From positions 1-51,936 of the forward strand of contig CAJUKY010000015.1 of NCBI GenBank assembly GCA_910587055.1: 51,936 nt of DNA, read 5' to 3'. The stretch is from Candidatus Gastranaerophilales bacterium (GTDB lineage Bacteria; Cyanobacteriota; Vampirovibrionia; Gastranaerophilales; Gastranaerophilaceae). The position numbers and the translations under genes are program-made. The notes beneath the pieces were generated by a model. It was not told the DNA's origin and made no database searches. It saw nothing but the letters and a program-made list of their open reading frames with translations. The first letter of the stretch is position 1. Every line of letters begins with the position of its first letter. This document shows, one piece after another, positions 42,251 through 50,475 of the stretch.

Positions 42251-43246
42251 ATGGTAAAAATTTATTATGCGGAAGATTGCAACCTTGATTTATTAAAGGG
42301 TAAGACCGTTGCTGTTATCGGATACGGCAGTCAGGGACATGCGCATGCTCTTAATTTGCATGAAAGCGGCGTTGATGTTGTAGTTGGTCTTTATAACGGT
42401 TCTAAATCATGGAAAAAAGCTGAAGAAGCTGGTTTAAAAGTAGCAACTGTTGCTGAAGCTTCTAAAATGGCCGATTTAATTATGGTTTTACTTCCTGATG
42501 AAAAACAGGCTGATATCTACAAGAAAGAAATCGCTCCGTATCTTACGGCAGGAAAAACTTTAGCTTTTGCTCACGGTTTTAATATTCATTTTAATCAAAT
42601 TGTTCCTCCGGCTGATGTCGATGTAATTATGATTGCACCAAAAGGCCCCGGACACACTGTAAGAAGTGAATATGTTGAAGGTAAGGGTGTTCCCTGTCTG
42701 GTTGCCGTTCATCAGGATGCTACAGGCAAAGCTCTTCAAACAGGTTTAGCTTATGCAGCAGGAATCGGCGGTGCGAGAGCCGGTGTTATTGAAACAACAT
42801 TCAGAATTGAAACCGAAACAGATTTATTCGGCGAGCAGGCTGTTCTTTGCGGCGGTGTTACCGCTTTAATGCAGGCAGGTTTTGAAACTCTTGTTGAAGC
42901 AGGTTATGCTCCCGAAAATGCTTATTTTGAATGTATCCATGAAATGAAATTAATTGTTGACCTTATTTATCAAGGCGGTTTTTCAAAAATGCGTTACTCA
43001 ATTTCAAATACAGCTGAATTTGGGGATTATGAAATCGGTAAACGTATAATAACCGACGAAACAAAAAAAGAAATGAAAAAAGTTTTATCAGAAATTCAAG
43101 ACGGTACTTTTGCTTCTAAATGGATTGGAGAGAATAAAAACGGACTTGCTCATTTCTTATCTACAAGACGCTTAAAAGCCGAACATGAACTTGAAAAAGT
43201 CGGTAAAAAATTAAGAAAAATGTATTCTTGGAATGAAGAAGAATAA
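42251..43246 (+). CDS. ilvC: Ketol-acid reductoisomerase (class I)
   Basis: A 331-residue enzyme of valine/leucine/isoleucine synthesis that isomerises and reduces acetolactate or acetohydroxybutyrate using NAD(P)H and Mg2+. Marks are GYGSQGHAHALNL, the cofactor loop GLYNGSKSW, MIAPKGPGHTVRSEY, FGEQAVLCGG, ECIHEMKLIVDLIYQGG and MRYSISNTAEFGDY. ATG at 42251 with GGAGG 7 nt upstream is the true start; an ATG 16 codons earlier would lack a site. A promoter TTGACG-17-TAAACT lies upstream. No other ilv gene is adjacent. Confidence 0.97.
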   Translation: MVKIYYAEDCNLDLLKGKTVAVIGYGSQGHAHALNLHESGVDVVVGLYNGSKSWKKAEEAGLKVATVAEASKMADLIMVLLPDEKQADIYKKEIAPYLTAGKTLAFAHGFNIHFNQIVPPADVDVIMIAPKGPGHTVRSEYVEGKGVPCLVAVHQDATGKALQTGLAYAAGIGGARAGVIETTFRIETETDLFGEQAVLCGGVTALMQAGFETLVEAGYAPENAYFECIHEMKLIVDLIYQGGFSKMRYSISNTAEFGDYEIGKRIITDETKKEMKKVLSEIQDGTFASKWIGENKNGLAHFLSTRRLKAEHELEKVGKKLRKMYSWNEEE

Positions 43247-43261
43247 AATTTAAATTTTATA

Positions 43262-43311
43262 TTAAACGGGTGCTTATGCTGTTATACGGTACGCGGTACC
43301 CGTTTAATTTT
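43262..43311 (+). terminator. Terminator of ilvC
   Basis: TTAAACGGGT / ACCCGTTTAA arms with a long partly paired loop and T-rich end. It lies just before the next gene's GGAGG. Confidence 0.65.
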
Positions 43312-43332
43312 AGCAGTATTTACGGAGGTTTT

Positions 43333-43782
43333 ATGATTTTTGACAGTTTAGAAAATGCACAATTATATCATCCTTTATCTGAAAAAATAAAGGAAGCTTT
43401 TAATTTTATTAAATCAACCGATTGGAAAAATTTAGCCCCCGGAAAATATGTTTTTAATGAAAATATTTACGGAAACCTTCAGGAGTATGAAACAAAAAGA
43501 CCGCAAGATGCTGAATTTGAAGTGCATAGAGATTATTATGACATTCAATATGTAATTTCGGGTGAAGAAATTATGGCCTTCGGCAGTCTTGATGATTTTA
43601 GGGTAACAAAAGAATATGACGAAGAAAAAGATGTAGCCTTTGGAGAATGCCCTTCATCAAACGTTTTAGTTAAAGAAGGATATTTTACTTTCTTTGCACC
43701 AAAAGATGCCCATAAACCGTGTTTAAATGTCTCTAATCAATCAAAAAAAGTTAAAAAGGTTATAGTGAAAATTAAGATATAA
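43333..43782 (+). CDS. YhcH/YjgK/YiaL family protein
   Basis: A 149-residue cupin-like protein of the YhcH/YjgK/YiaL (DUF386) family. Marks are GKYVFNENIYGNLQEYETK, EVHRDYYDIQYVISGEE (metal His in the EVHRxYxDIQ motif), and the late FTFFAPKDAHKPCL (metal His). Family members act in sialic acid or other sugar catabolism, or in biofilm control. None of those pathways is in the window. ATG at 43333 with GGAGG is preferred over an upstream ATG at 43270. Confidence 0.88.
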   Translation: MIFDSLENAQLYHPLSEKIKEAFNFIKSTDWKNLAPGKYVFNENIYGNLQEYETKRPQDAEFEVHRDYYDIQYVISGEEIMAFGSLDDFRVTKEYDEEKDVAFGECPSSNVLVKEGYFTFFAPKDAHKPCLNVSNQSKKVKKVIVKIKI

Positions 43783-43899
43783 TTTTTTACTGTATTTTAT
43801 ATAATTCTTAATATTCTGTAATAATATTTGCATTTTTGGCAAATACAGTTATTTTGGTGTTTTTTACTGCTGTGTTCAAAATTTTATAAAGGTGTAAAT

Positions 43900-44304
43900 A
43901 TGATTTCTAAAGTTAACAATTCTCCATCTTTTGGTATGGCATTCAAACAGGATAAAGTACTTTCTGCACTTCAACCTATGAAGGAAAAAACACTGCAAAC
44001 TTATGCTAATGCTGCAGGAAAAATAGATGCACTTTCCGAACAGAAAGGTGTTGATGTATTTTTGAAAGGTGTTGAAGAAGCTGTAGGTGGTGCAGCGTAT
44101 GCTGATGATGCTTCTGTTGATACAATAACAAAAGGTTTTAAGTTAACTATATCCGGCAGAGGTGAAGACCCTGTAAATACAGTTTTTGAATTTGACAAAA
44201 TGCCTGAGACTACAAAACGGGTTAAAAGGTTTTTTGACGGCATGGAAGGCCGCATCAGGCAAATTGGAATTTTAGAAGAAATAAAAAATAAATTCGGCAT
44301 TTAG
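43900..44304 (+). CDS. Small protein with N-terminal SFGMAF motif, unknown
   Basis: A 134-residue protein that starts MISKVNNSPSFGMAFKQDK. The rest is mixed alpha/beta with TITKGFKLTISGRGEDP and a helical tail (FFDGMEGRIRQIGILEEIKN). ATG at 43900 has AAAGGTG 6 nt upstream; an earlier in-frame start (43828) is unlikely. The N-terminal Ser-Phe-Gly-x-x-Phe motif is like the SISFKG, SIYFNG and NLSFTRAL openings elsewhere in the window. Function is unknown. A strong terminator follows. Confidence 0.68.
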   Translation: MISKVNNSPSFGMAFKQDKVLSALQPMKEKTLQTYANAAGKIDALSEQKGVDVFLKGVEEAVGGAAYADDASVDTITKGFKLTISGRGEDPVNTVFEFDKMPETTKRVKRFFDGMEGRIRQIGILEEIKNKFGI

Positions 44305-44321
44305 GCAAAAATTTATAGCTC

Positions 44322-44351
44322 AAAACGGGTCATTTATTTGACCCGTTTTTA
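44322..44351 (+). terminator. Terminator of the 43900-44304 gene
   Basis: AAAACGGGTCA / TGACCCGTTTT, 11-bp stem with a 6-nt loop and T-run, 17 bp after the stop. Confidence 0.88.
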
Positions 44352-44373
44352 TATGCAAGTTTTTTTGTTGTGT

Positions 44374-44379
44374 TATAAT
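44374..44379 (+). promoter_or_regulatory. -10 box of tRNA-Leu(CAG)
   Basis: TATAAT 15 bp before the tRNA 5' end, preceded by T-rich sequence without a clear -35. Confidence 0.45.
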
Positions 44380-44393
44380 TAAACATAATAAAT

Positions 44394-44475
44394 GTCGAAG
44401 TGGCGAAATTGGTAGACGCGCATGATTCAGGTTCATGTGGTTTATGCCTTGAGGGTTCGACTCCCTTCTTCGACA
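44394..44475 (+). tRNA. tRNA-Leu (anticodon CAG)
   Basis: An 82-nt cloverleaf: acceptor GTCGAAG/CTTCGAC with A73, D-loop AAATTGGTAGA, anticodon stem CATGA/TCATG with loop TTCAGGT (anticodon CAG), long variable arm, T-arm GAGGG TTCGACT CCCTT (final pair G-T). CCA is not encoded. It lacks the upstream fragments seen at the other tRNA-Leu. Confidence 0.95.
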
Positions 44476-44501
44476 TTTTTTAATATAGTTACAGATTTTA
44501 T

Positions 44502-44584
44502 AATCCTATCCGTTTATTCCATTGAGTAATGCAATTTGTCTATTCAAAACATAAATTATAAATGATTTTATTTTGGATAGGATT
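44502..44584 (+). promoter_or_regulatory. Inverted repeat that can mask the ribosome binding site of the MlaA-hydrolase gene
   Basis: AATCCTATCC (44502-44511) is an exact 10-nt complement of GGATAGGATT (44575-44584), which contains the AGGA site 6 nt before the ATG. A TATAAT (44499-44504) overlaps the left arm. RNA reading through from the tRNA could therefore fold over the site, whereas RNA starting from this promoter would lack most of the left arm. Confidence 0.5.
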
Positions 44585-44587
44585 TTT

Positions 44588-46849
44588 ATGTATAAAAATA
44601 AGTTTTTAGTGCGATTTATTGCTGCAACACTGCTTTTTGTATCGCTTTTTAATATTAATGTTGAAACTTTTGCTTCTCCCGTGTTATCCGGTGCTCCTGT
44701 GGCAGAATCACAAGCATGCAGATATCCTGATTATTCTAATGAATACATAGGGCATGATAAATTTGAAAAGTTCAATCGTAAAATGTTTAATTTTAATGCT
44801 AAATTAAATAAATATGCTTTGAGGCCGATTCATGTAATCTGGGCGTCAATTTTGCCGAAATACGGCATGGATAGAATTCAATATGCTTATAAAAATATTG
44901 AATACCCGAAAAGACTTGTGAGTACTCTTTTGCAACGCGATATGAGGGCTGCGGGAGCAGAGACCTTAAGATTTCTTGCAAATTCTACAATAGGGCTTGG
45001 CGGGATGTTTGATCCCGCAAAAAGTCTTTTTAAAATTGAGCCTATGGAAGAAGATATTGAACAAGGGTTATCAAAATGCAAAATTAAAAGAGGACCGTTT
45101 CTTGTTCTGCCCGTGTTATCTGCTACAACACCGAGAGCTCTTTTAGGCAGAGCTATTGAAACAGGTCTGGACCCTACAACATATGTGGGCGCTCCTATTG
45201 CAGCACTTGTTAAGATGGGGCTTTTTATAAACAGAACCTCTTATATGCAGCCTTTAAGTATTTTTCTTGAACGTACGTATGCGGACCCTTATGACATAAC
45301 AAAAAAGTTATATGGAATGGAAAATTACATCAAGACTTCCAATCTTGACAGAAAAGACGTTCTTGCGGCTGAATCCGAACTTATGAATGAATTTTTGGAA
45401 ACAGTACAGACGGATGAACCCTTGCTTGCCGATGTTAAGGAAGATACATTGCTTGGCGCCGCAGCTCCTATTGATACAGAACCTGAAATTCAAAAGGATG
45501 TAAAGGCAAATATTAATGATGAAGATAAAAGGGAATTATTAAATATCAGCGGTGATGTTGAAAATAAAAATGCAGAAACTGCTGATGATGTGGATAAAAT
45601 CGCCACCAATGAAACTTTGAAGGGCAATGCTTTTGAGGATGAAACTGTTTTGCAGGAGGCTATCCAGAGTACACCCGAACTTGTTGCCGATATTGTTTTA
45701 AATGATTATAAACCCCAGAGTCCCGTGGTGGATTCAATGAGAACGGCTCTTTTTGACCTCCCGGGTGTGGATGAGTCCATCTGGAGCGAATTATCAATAT
45801 GGAACAGGTCTTTTTCAAAAAGAATAAAAACAGGCTCAATATCCCTTGCTCCCGACAGAGATAAATATAAATATCGTTATATAATGCAAAAAGATAAAAC
45901 TTCGCCTGTTGCTATTTTATATCCTTCAATCGGTGAGGGTATAATGTCCAGCCACTCTGTACTTTTTGCAAAACTTTTTTATGATGCGGGATATTCAGTT
46001 ATTATTCAAGGAAGCCATTTTCATTTTGATTTTGTAAAAAGCATGCCTGAAGGCTACAGCCCGGGTCTGCCGCAGAATGACGTTGAAAAACTGCACCTTG
46101 CGACGGGAAAAATTATTGATGATTTGGAGGATAAATATAATACAAAACTTGGTAAAAAAGTTTTGATGGGAACATCATTTGGTGCACTTGCAACACTTTT
46201 TATGGGAGATTTAGAATCTAAAAACGGCAATGATTTAAATATTCAAAAATATATATCTGTTAATCCGCCTATAGAGCTTGTATATGCGCTTAGAACCCTT
46301 GATAAAAATAATGATGAATGGAATAAAAACCCATCAGATTTAAAACACAGAACCGCCGTAACTGCGGCCAAAATTTTAGACCTTGTCAAGAGCAGTGATG
46401 AAGGTAATGCTAAAATAGAAACACTTCCGTTTTCAGATTATGAAGGAAAATTGATTACAAGTTTTATTTTAAGGCAAAAACTATCGGATATAATTTTTAC
46501 GATTGAAAATAAGAAAAATACCGATAAAACCGCATTGTACCGTACCATTAACAATATGAGTTTTTATGACTATGCAAATAAATATCTTGTATCCGGAGAA
46601 AATAAAACCATAAATGATTTCAACCATTCAGCCAGTCTTCATGCTGTTTCAGACTATTTAAAAAGGAATAATAACTACAAAATCTATCATACGCTTGATG
46701 ATTATCTTACAAATAAAAATCAGCTTAAAAAATTAAGAGAATATACAGGTAAAAATACTGTGTTAATTAGTAACGGCGCACATTTAGGGTTTCTTTACAG
46801 AGAAGAATTTCTAAATGAATTTAAAAAAGAAATTGCCCTGAAAGATTAA
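44588..46849 (+). CDS. MlaA (VacJ)-like domain fused to an alpha/beta-hydrolase-like domain, exported
   Basis: A 753-residue protein. Signal peptide MYKNKFLVRFIAATLLFVSL to ETFA, with no lipobox. Residues about 55-245 are MlaA-like: KFEKFNRKMFNFNAKLNKYA, LRFLANSTIGLGGMFDPAKS and GPFLVLPVLSATTPRALLG. Residues 245-410 are an acidic linker. Residues about 420-740 look like an alpha/beta hydrolase: VAILYPSIGEGIMSSHSVLF, a nucleophile elbow GTSFGAL (Ser about 529) and a late NGAHLGFLY His. MlaA removes misplaced phospholipid from the outer leaflet of the outer membrane, so a fused lipase-like domain would be a notable pairing. ATG at 44588 has AGGA upstream. It is tail-to-tail with the next gene with no gap. 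Confidence 0.78.
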   Translation: MYKNKFLVRFIAATLLFVSLFNINVETFASPVLSGAPVAESQACRYPDYSNEYIGHDKFEKFNRKMFNFNAKLNKYALRPIHVIWASILPKYGMDRIQYAYKNIEYPKRLVSTLLQRDMRAAGAETLRFLANSTIGLGGMFDPAKSLFKIEPMEEDIEQGLSKCKIKRGPFLVLPVLSATTPRALLGRAIETGLDPTTYVGAPIAALVKMGLFINRTSYMQPLSIFLERTYADPYDITKKLYGMENYIKTSNLDRKDVLAAESELMNEFLETVQTDEPLLADVKEDTLLGAAAPIDTEPEIQKDVKANINDEDKRELLNISGDVENKNAETADDVDKIATNETLKGNAFEDETVLQEAIQSTPELVADIVLNDYKPQSPVVDSMRTALFDLPGVDESIWSELSIWNRSFSKRIKTGSISLAPDRDKYKYRYIMQKDKTSPVAILYPSIGEGIMSSHSVLFAKLFYDAGYSVIIQGSHFHFDFVKSMPEGYSPGLPQNDVEKLHLATGKIIDDLEDKYNTKLGKKVLMGTSFGALATLFMGDLESKNGNDLNIQKYISVNPPIELVYALRTLDKNNDEWNKNPSDLKHRTAVTAAKILDLVKSSDEGNAKIETLPFSDYEGKLITSFILRQKLSDIIFTIENKKNTDKTALYRTINNMSFYDYANKYLVSGENKTINDFNHSASLHAVSDYLKRNNNYKIYHTLDDYLTNKNQLKKLREYTGKNTVLISNGAHLGFLYREEFLNEFKKEIALKD

Positions 46850-48943
46850 TTAAACACTTTTTGCCTTTGTTGCATTTAAAAAATCGTTGAAATTTATTCC
46901 GGCAGGAGCAGTATTTTGTCTAACTTCTGCCTTCGGGGTCTGTGGAATACTGTTTTCTGTGGTTTGTATTTTTTCATTATTCTGTGTTTGCTTCTTTGAG
47001 CGGGAAATAAAAGAATAGATAACCATGCCCGTAGCTGCGGCGGCAACTCCTGCTATTATGATTGCTTTGGTATATTTGCTGCTGTTTTTTGGCGCGCCGT
47101 TATCATATAGAATATCTCTGAATTTTACAATTTTTTTGTATAATTTTGGCTCTGTTTTATCTAAACCTTTTGCTTTAAATACCTTTTCAAGGCTGTCCAT
47201 AATATTAAATCCATAACCTTCCTGAATCGCTTTATGATAGGCTTCTTTGTAGTTTTCTGGTATCTTATATGCAAAATTCTTTTCAGGATGCACTGTTGTA
47301 TTTTGTCCATGCATATTGAAACGCTCTTCTCTTCCAAAAACATCCATATAAAACATCATGTTATTTTTTGCCATCATTGGCTCAGCCCATTTTGCTTTTG
47401 CATATTCTATGGGATTGCTTAGCTTTTTAGGATCAAGTTTTAAGATGTCTGCAAGAGGTTTAATTGCACCATTTCTATGGTATCTGTCCCCGCCTGTTAT
47501 GGCGTCATCACGTATGTTGTTTGCAATTTGTCTTAAGGGCTGTGTATCGTGGTTTCCCACGCCGACAACAAATTTATCAGGAGACCATCCGCGTTTTAAG
47601 AATGCATCATTGGAACCCCAGATATCGTACGGTGTATCATGCATAAATGCTGTATCGTATACCCCGACACGTTCTGCCGCTTCGTTTAGCAGTCTGCCGG
47701 TTTTAAATACAGCACCTGATTGATAATCAGATTTAAATATTTCACCGCCCTGAAATTCATAAATTAAATTGTTTAAATCATAATCATTACCTTTAATATC
47801 CTTAACGGTTTGTTCAATGAACTTTAAAACACTATCGCCAAGATATTGTGTTTCAAAGCCTCCTGCGTAATGATGAAGTTTTGGTTTAAGATATGCCCAG
47901 CCTACATCAAAGCGTATAGCATCGTAACGTTTTGCACATAATTCCACTTTTTTCTTAAGCATCTGTGCGCTTGCACTTGACGGGTCTTTTATTGTGCTGT
48001 AGTCAAGGCTTATTATTCCCCAGTCTTTTTCGCCTATAAACCTGTTTCTGTTAAATGCCGCAGGATCTGCCCAGATTTCATCTTTGGAAAAATTAATTTC
48101 GCAGTCACCGGTAAGCTTTATTCCCATATCGTTCAGCTTTTTCTTACCTATTGCAAGGTGTTTATCTGCCATAAACTGCTTAAATTTATAATATTCAGCC
48201 TCATCAGGATTTTCTTTTAAAATTTGAGTAATTCGCTCAGTTCTTTCTTCCGGCTTTATCGCGGATTCATAAAGATATGGGTCAATTCCATGCCAGTACT
48301 CGTAATCATTCGTACCGTATTTTTTTGAAAGTATTTTATAGATGGCTTTTGGTTCAAGCCAGTCGCTATTTTCCATGACGTAATTTTTAAAATCTTTTTT
48401 AAGCTGTGTCTGTTCATTAAGATTTTTAAAGCGCGTGTATGCTTTTCTTAAAGCTTTTTCTTGTGCGCTGTATTCTTCAGTTACGTTTTTATGGTTTACA
48501 ATAGTATCTTTATTGGGCGAGGTGTTTGAATCCACAACTTCTTTATACTCTTCAGGCAGAAGAATTTTATTGAAATCATCCTGCATAAGTAATTCAAGGT
48601 TGATTTGATGGTTTCCCAGAGAAAGCGCCGTGCTTGAATAGGGAGAGTACAATCCGTTATTTGAATGAAGCTCGCCTTGGGGAAGGACTTCAACCCTGTT
48701 AAACCCCAGATAATCTTTCATATAATTGAAAAATTCCTGTGCGGAATTTGAGGAAAGATTGCCAACTCCTGTATTTGTGCCGGCAGTTTGAGGCAAGCAT
48801 GTATCGGGTACTATGAAAATTGATTGCCCCGTTTGACCTGCAAGCTGTTTTCCTTTATCTCTGATAGCCTTAAATTCCTTCAATTCTTTTGAATTCAAGG
48901 CTCTTGTAAAACTAAGATTACTATTTACGGAACTAACTAACAC
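46850..48943 (-). CDS. GH77-like 4-alpha-glucanotransferase with C-terminal membrane anchor
   Basis: A 697-residue protein. The N-terminus (VNSNLSFTRALNS) resembles other Phe-motif openings. Amylomaltase-like blocks are SIFIVPDTCLPQTAG, FMADKHLAIGKKKLNDMGIK, DEIWADPAAFNRNRF, RFDVGWAYL (candidate nucleophile Asp, about 343), LIYEFQGGEI (candidate acid/base Glu, about 396) and VGNHDTQPLRQI (the third Asp, about 462). Near residues 622-645 is a single membrane segment (IIIAGVAAAATGMVIYSFIS) followed by RSKK and a 45-residue tail, predicted to anchor the enzyme. GTG start (48941-48943) lacks a good ribosome binding site, so the start is uncertain. It disproportionates alpha-1,4-glucans if active. 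Confidence 0.75.
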   Translation of the reverse strand: MLVSSVNSNLSFTRALNSKELKEFKAIRDKGKQLAGQTGQSIFIVPDTCLPQTAGTNTGVGNLSSNSAQEFFNYMKDYLGFNRVEVLPQGELHSNNGLYSPYSSTALSLGNHQINLELLMQDDFNKILLPEEYKEVVDSNTSPNKDTIVNHKNVTEEYSAQEKALRKAYTRFKNLNEQTQLKKDFKNYVMENSDWLEPKAIYKILSKKYGTNDYEYWHGIDPYLYESAIKPEERTERITQILKENPDEAEYYKFKQFMADKHLAIGKKKLNDMGIKLTGDCEINFSKDEIWADPAAFNRNRFIGEKDWGIISLDYSTIKDPSSASAQMLKKKVELCAKRYDAIRFDVGWAYLKPKLHHYAGGFETQYLGDSVLKFIEQTVKDIKGNDYDLNNLIYEFQGGEIFKSDYQSGAVFKTGRLLNEAAERVGVYDTAFMHDTPYDIWGSNDAFLKRGWSPDKFVVGVGNHDTQPLRQIANNIRDDAITGGDRYHRNGAIKPLADILKLDPKKLSNPIEYAKAKWAEPMMAKNNMMFYMDVFGREERFNMHGQNTTVHPEKNFAYKIPENYKEAYHKAIQEGYGFNIMDSLEKVFKAKGLDKTEPKLYKKIVKFRDILYDNGAPKNSSKYTKAIIIAGVAAAATGMVIYSFISRSKKQTQNNEKIQTTENSIPQTPKAEVRQNTAPAGINFNDFLNATKAKSV

Positions 48944-49010
48944 GGCAGTATGATAAAACCGGTGAAGAAAAATATTTGCGTTGTATATGGTACAGGCTGA
49001 GTATCCAATA

Positions 49011-49034
49011 AAAAACGACCCAAATGGGTCGTTT
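49011..49034 (-). terminator. Terminator of tRNA-Gln
   Basis: AAACGACCC-AAAT-GGGTCGTTT hairpin with T-run on the minus strand, 12 bp after the tRNA 3' end. Confidence 0.85.
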
Positions 49035-49045
49035 AATTTATAATT

Positions 49046-49121
49046 TGGCTGGGACGGAAGGATTCGAACCTCCGAGATGGCTGGACCAAAACCAGCTGCC
49101 TTACCACTTGGCGACGTCCCA
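49046..49121 (-). tRNA. tRNA-Gln (anticodon TTG), CCA encoded
   Basis: Minus-strand cloverleaf: acceptor TGGGACG/CGTCCCA, G73 and an encoded CCA, anticodon stem GCTGG/CCAGC with loop TTTTGGT (anticodon TTG), T-arm CGGAG GTTCGAAT CCTTC-type pairing. The other three tRNAs in the window lack CCA. It lies upstream of the GH77-like gene but is separated from it by a terminator. Confidence 0.95.
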
Positions 49122-49267
49122 TCACAGTTATTATCTTATTCAAAGCACTGTTGAATGTCAAGGTCTTTTTATTTATATTTTAAATATAGCTAAACGTAAT
49201 ATATTGATAATGTTTTTTAATAATTTTTTAATAAAAAAGGGTAAAACAACCTTTAAATATGCAAAAA

Positions 49268-50107
49268 TTATCTTGTTCTTAAAACCCTAACAATGGCATC
49301 AATAAACTTAAGGGCAATTTCTTCAATATATTGCTGTGTTGTAAGACCATTTATAACAATATCAGCCATTTCCATTGTAGGACGTATATATCTGAATGCC
49401 GTCTGGTTTACATCATGGAACTGCATGTCTGCAGCTTTGCCGATTTTACCGCGCGTAATGGCACGGGCATACCATCTTTCTTTAATTATTTCAAAAGGCG
49501 TATAAACATAAATTTTAACATCAACAATATCGCGCATACATTCGTTTAAAACGTATAAGCCTTCATTAAGAATGATTTTTGCAGGTTTTTTAATAACAGA
49601 ATCTTTTTTACTTTCACAGGTAACAAAATCATAATAAGGTGAATAAACTGTTTCACCATTTTTAAGTTTAATCAGATGCTCTTTCATAAGATTTAAATCA
49701 ATTGCATCAGGTGTATCAAAGCTGAAACCTGTTTTAAAAAGTTCTTCATAGCTTCCTGCTTCGGTCAATTCTTTTGAAGCATCTTTATAGTAATCATCAC
49801 AGCAAATAACGGTGTATGCATTGTCTGTGTCTGTTTTAATGCAGGCTTTTGCTGTATTTTTAACCAGTGTTGTTTTTCCGGAGGCAGATTCGCCGGCAAT
49901 GGACATTAGAAAAGTAGAATTTTTTTCTAAAATTGCTTTGCGTGCAATTTTAAATATAAAAGCCTCATTTATTCTTAAAATAAGCGGTTGTTTTTGCTGC
50001 TTATCATATGCGATAACTTCGCGTATATTCTCCAAAATCTTTGCAAGAAAAGGCATATCGTCCATTTTTATATTTTGAGAGGCTTGGTTTTCTGTATTAT
50101 TATTCAT
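49268..50107 (-). CDS. Uridine kinase-like / phosphoribulokinase-family P-loop protein
   Basis: A 279-residue kinase. The P-loop is GESASGKTT (about residue 70), followed by VICCDDYYKD (the DxYY uridine-kinase motif), YSPYYDFVTCESK and LNEGLYVL. The N-terminal 60 residues are an extension absent from Udk. It may phosphorylate uridine/cytidine or another small hydroxyl compound with ATP or GTP. A TAGAAT box lies 6 nt before the ATG and there is no Shine-Dalgarno, another candidate for a leaderless start, though its -35 is weak. Downstream is AT-rich sequence without a terminator. Confidence 0.82.
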   Translation of the reverse strand: MNNNTENQASQNIKMDDMPFLAKILENIREVIAYDKQQKQPLILRINEAFIFKIARKAILEKNSTFLMSIAGESASGKTTLVKNTAKACIKTDTDNAYTVICCDDYYKDASKELTEAGSYEELFKTGFSFDTPDAIDLNLMKEHLIKLKNGETVYSPYYDFVTCESKKDSVIKKPAKIILNEGLYVLNECMRDIVDVKIYVYTPFEIIKERWYARAITRGKIGKAADMQFHDVNQTAFRYIRPTMEMADIVINGLTTQQYIEEIALKFIDAIVRVLRTR

Positions 50108-50167
50108 AAAAATATTCTACACTAAAAAACAGACAAAAATTCAGTTGTATTCATAAAATTTAACAAA

Positions 50168-50419
50168 CTATTCTTCAAAATTTACGATTTCAGCCTGCGC
50201 CTGATTTGCTTCTTCAATCAGTCTGTATGCCATATAGGCGCCTGTAGCAACTGCTTTGGGGTCTAAATCAGTTTTATTTGCAAGCTCAATTATTGCCGAA
50301 TTTAATTCGGGATTTTCGTCTTTAACGTAATGTATCATTGATTTACGCCATGCGCTAATATCAATAAGCATTTCATCAAGAATTTTACTGTAATTTTCTA
50401 CATTGATTTCAGGTAACAT
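50168..50419 (-). CDS. Small helical protein, unknown
   Basis: An 83-residue acidic protein predicted all helical (VENYSKILDEMLIDISAWRK; TDLDPKAVATGAYMAYRLIE), with no membrane segment, Cys or known domain. It has the best promoter in the window directly before its ATG (TTGACA, 17 bp, TAGAAT, 6 nt, ATG). It is divergent from mnmA within 56 bp. Confidence 0.65.
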   Translation of the reverse strand: MLPEINVENYSKILDEMLIDISAWRKSMIHYVKDENPELNSAIIELANKTDLDPKAVATGAYMAYRLIEEANQAQAEIVNFEE

Positions 50420-50425
50420 ACCTTA

Positions 50426-50454
50426 ATTCTAACGATTTTAATATTTTGTGTCAA
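50426..50454 (-). promoter_or_regulatory. Consensus promoter directly before the 50168-50419 ATG
   Basis: On the minus strand TTGACA (50449-50454), 17-bp spacer, TAGAAT (50426-50431), then 6 nt and ATG (50417-50419). Transcription should begin at or within 1-2 nt of the ATG. The mnmA TAAAAT box (50464-50469), also 6 nt from its ATG, faces the other way. Confidence 0.7.
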
Positions 50455-50475
50455 TTTTTGTGTTAAAATTCCGGT

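Noticed and set aside
42320..42400. IlvC cofactor loop GLYNGSKS lacking the usual Arg after GL
   Set aside because: As I remember it, a Tyr at this place is normal for cyanobacterial-type KARI, so it supports lineage rather than novelty.
44305..44393. Direct/antisense tRNA fragments upstream of tRNA-Leu(CAG)
   Set aside because: I looked for copies of its 5' end or D-arm and found only a terminator and a -10 box.
46840..46860. Zero-gap convergent gene ends as a possible frameshifted fusion
   Set aside because: The stop codons are back to back on opposite strands and both proteins have complete domain layouts.
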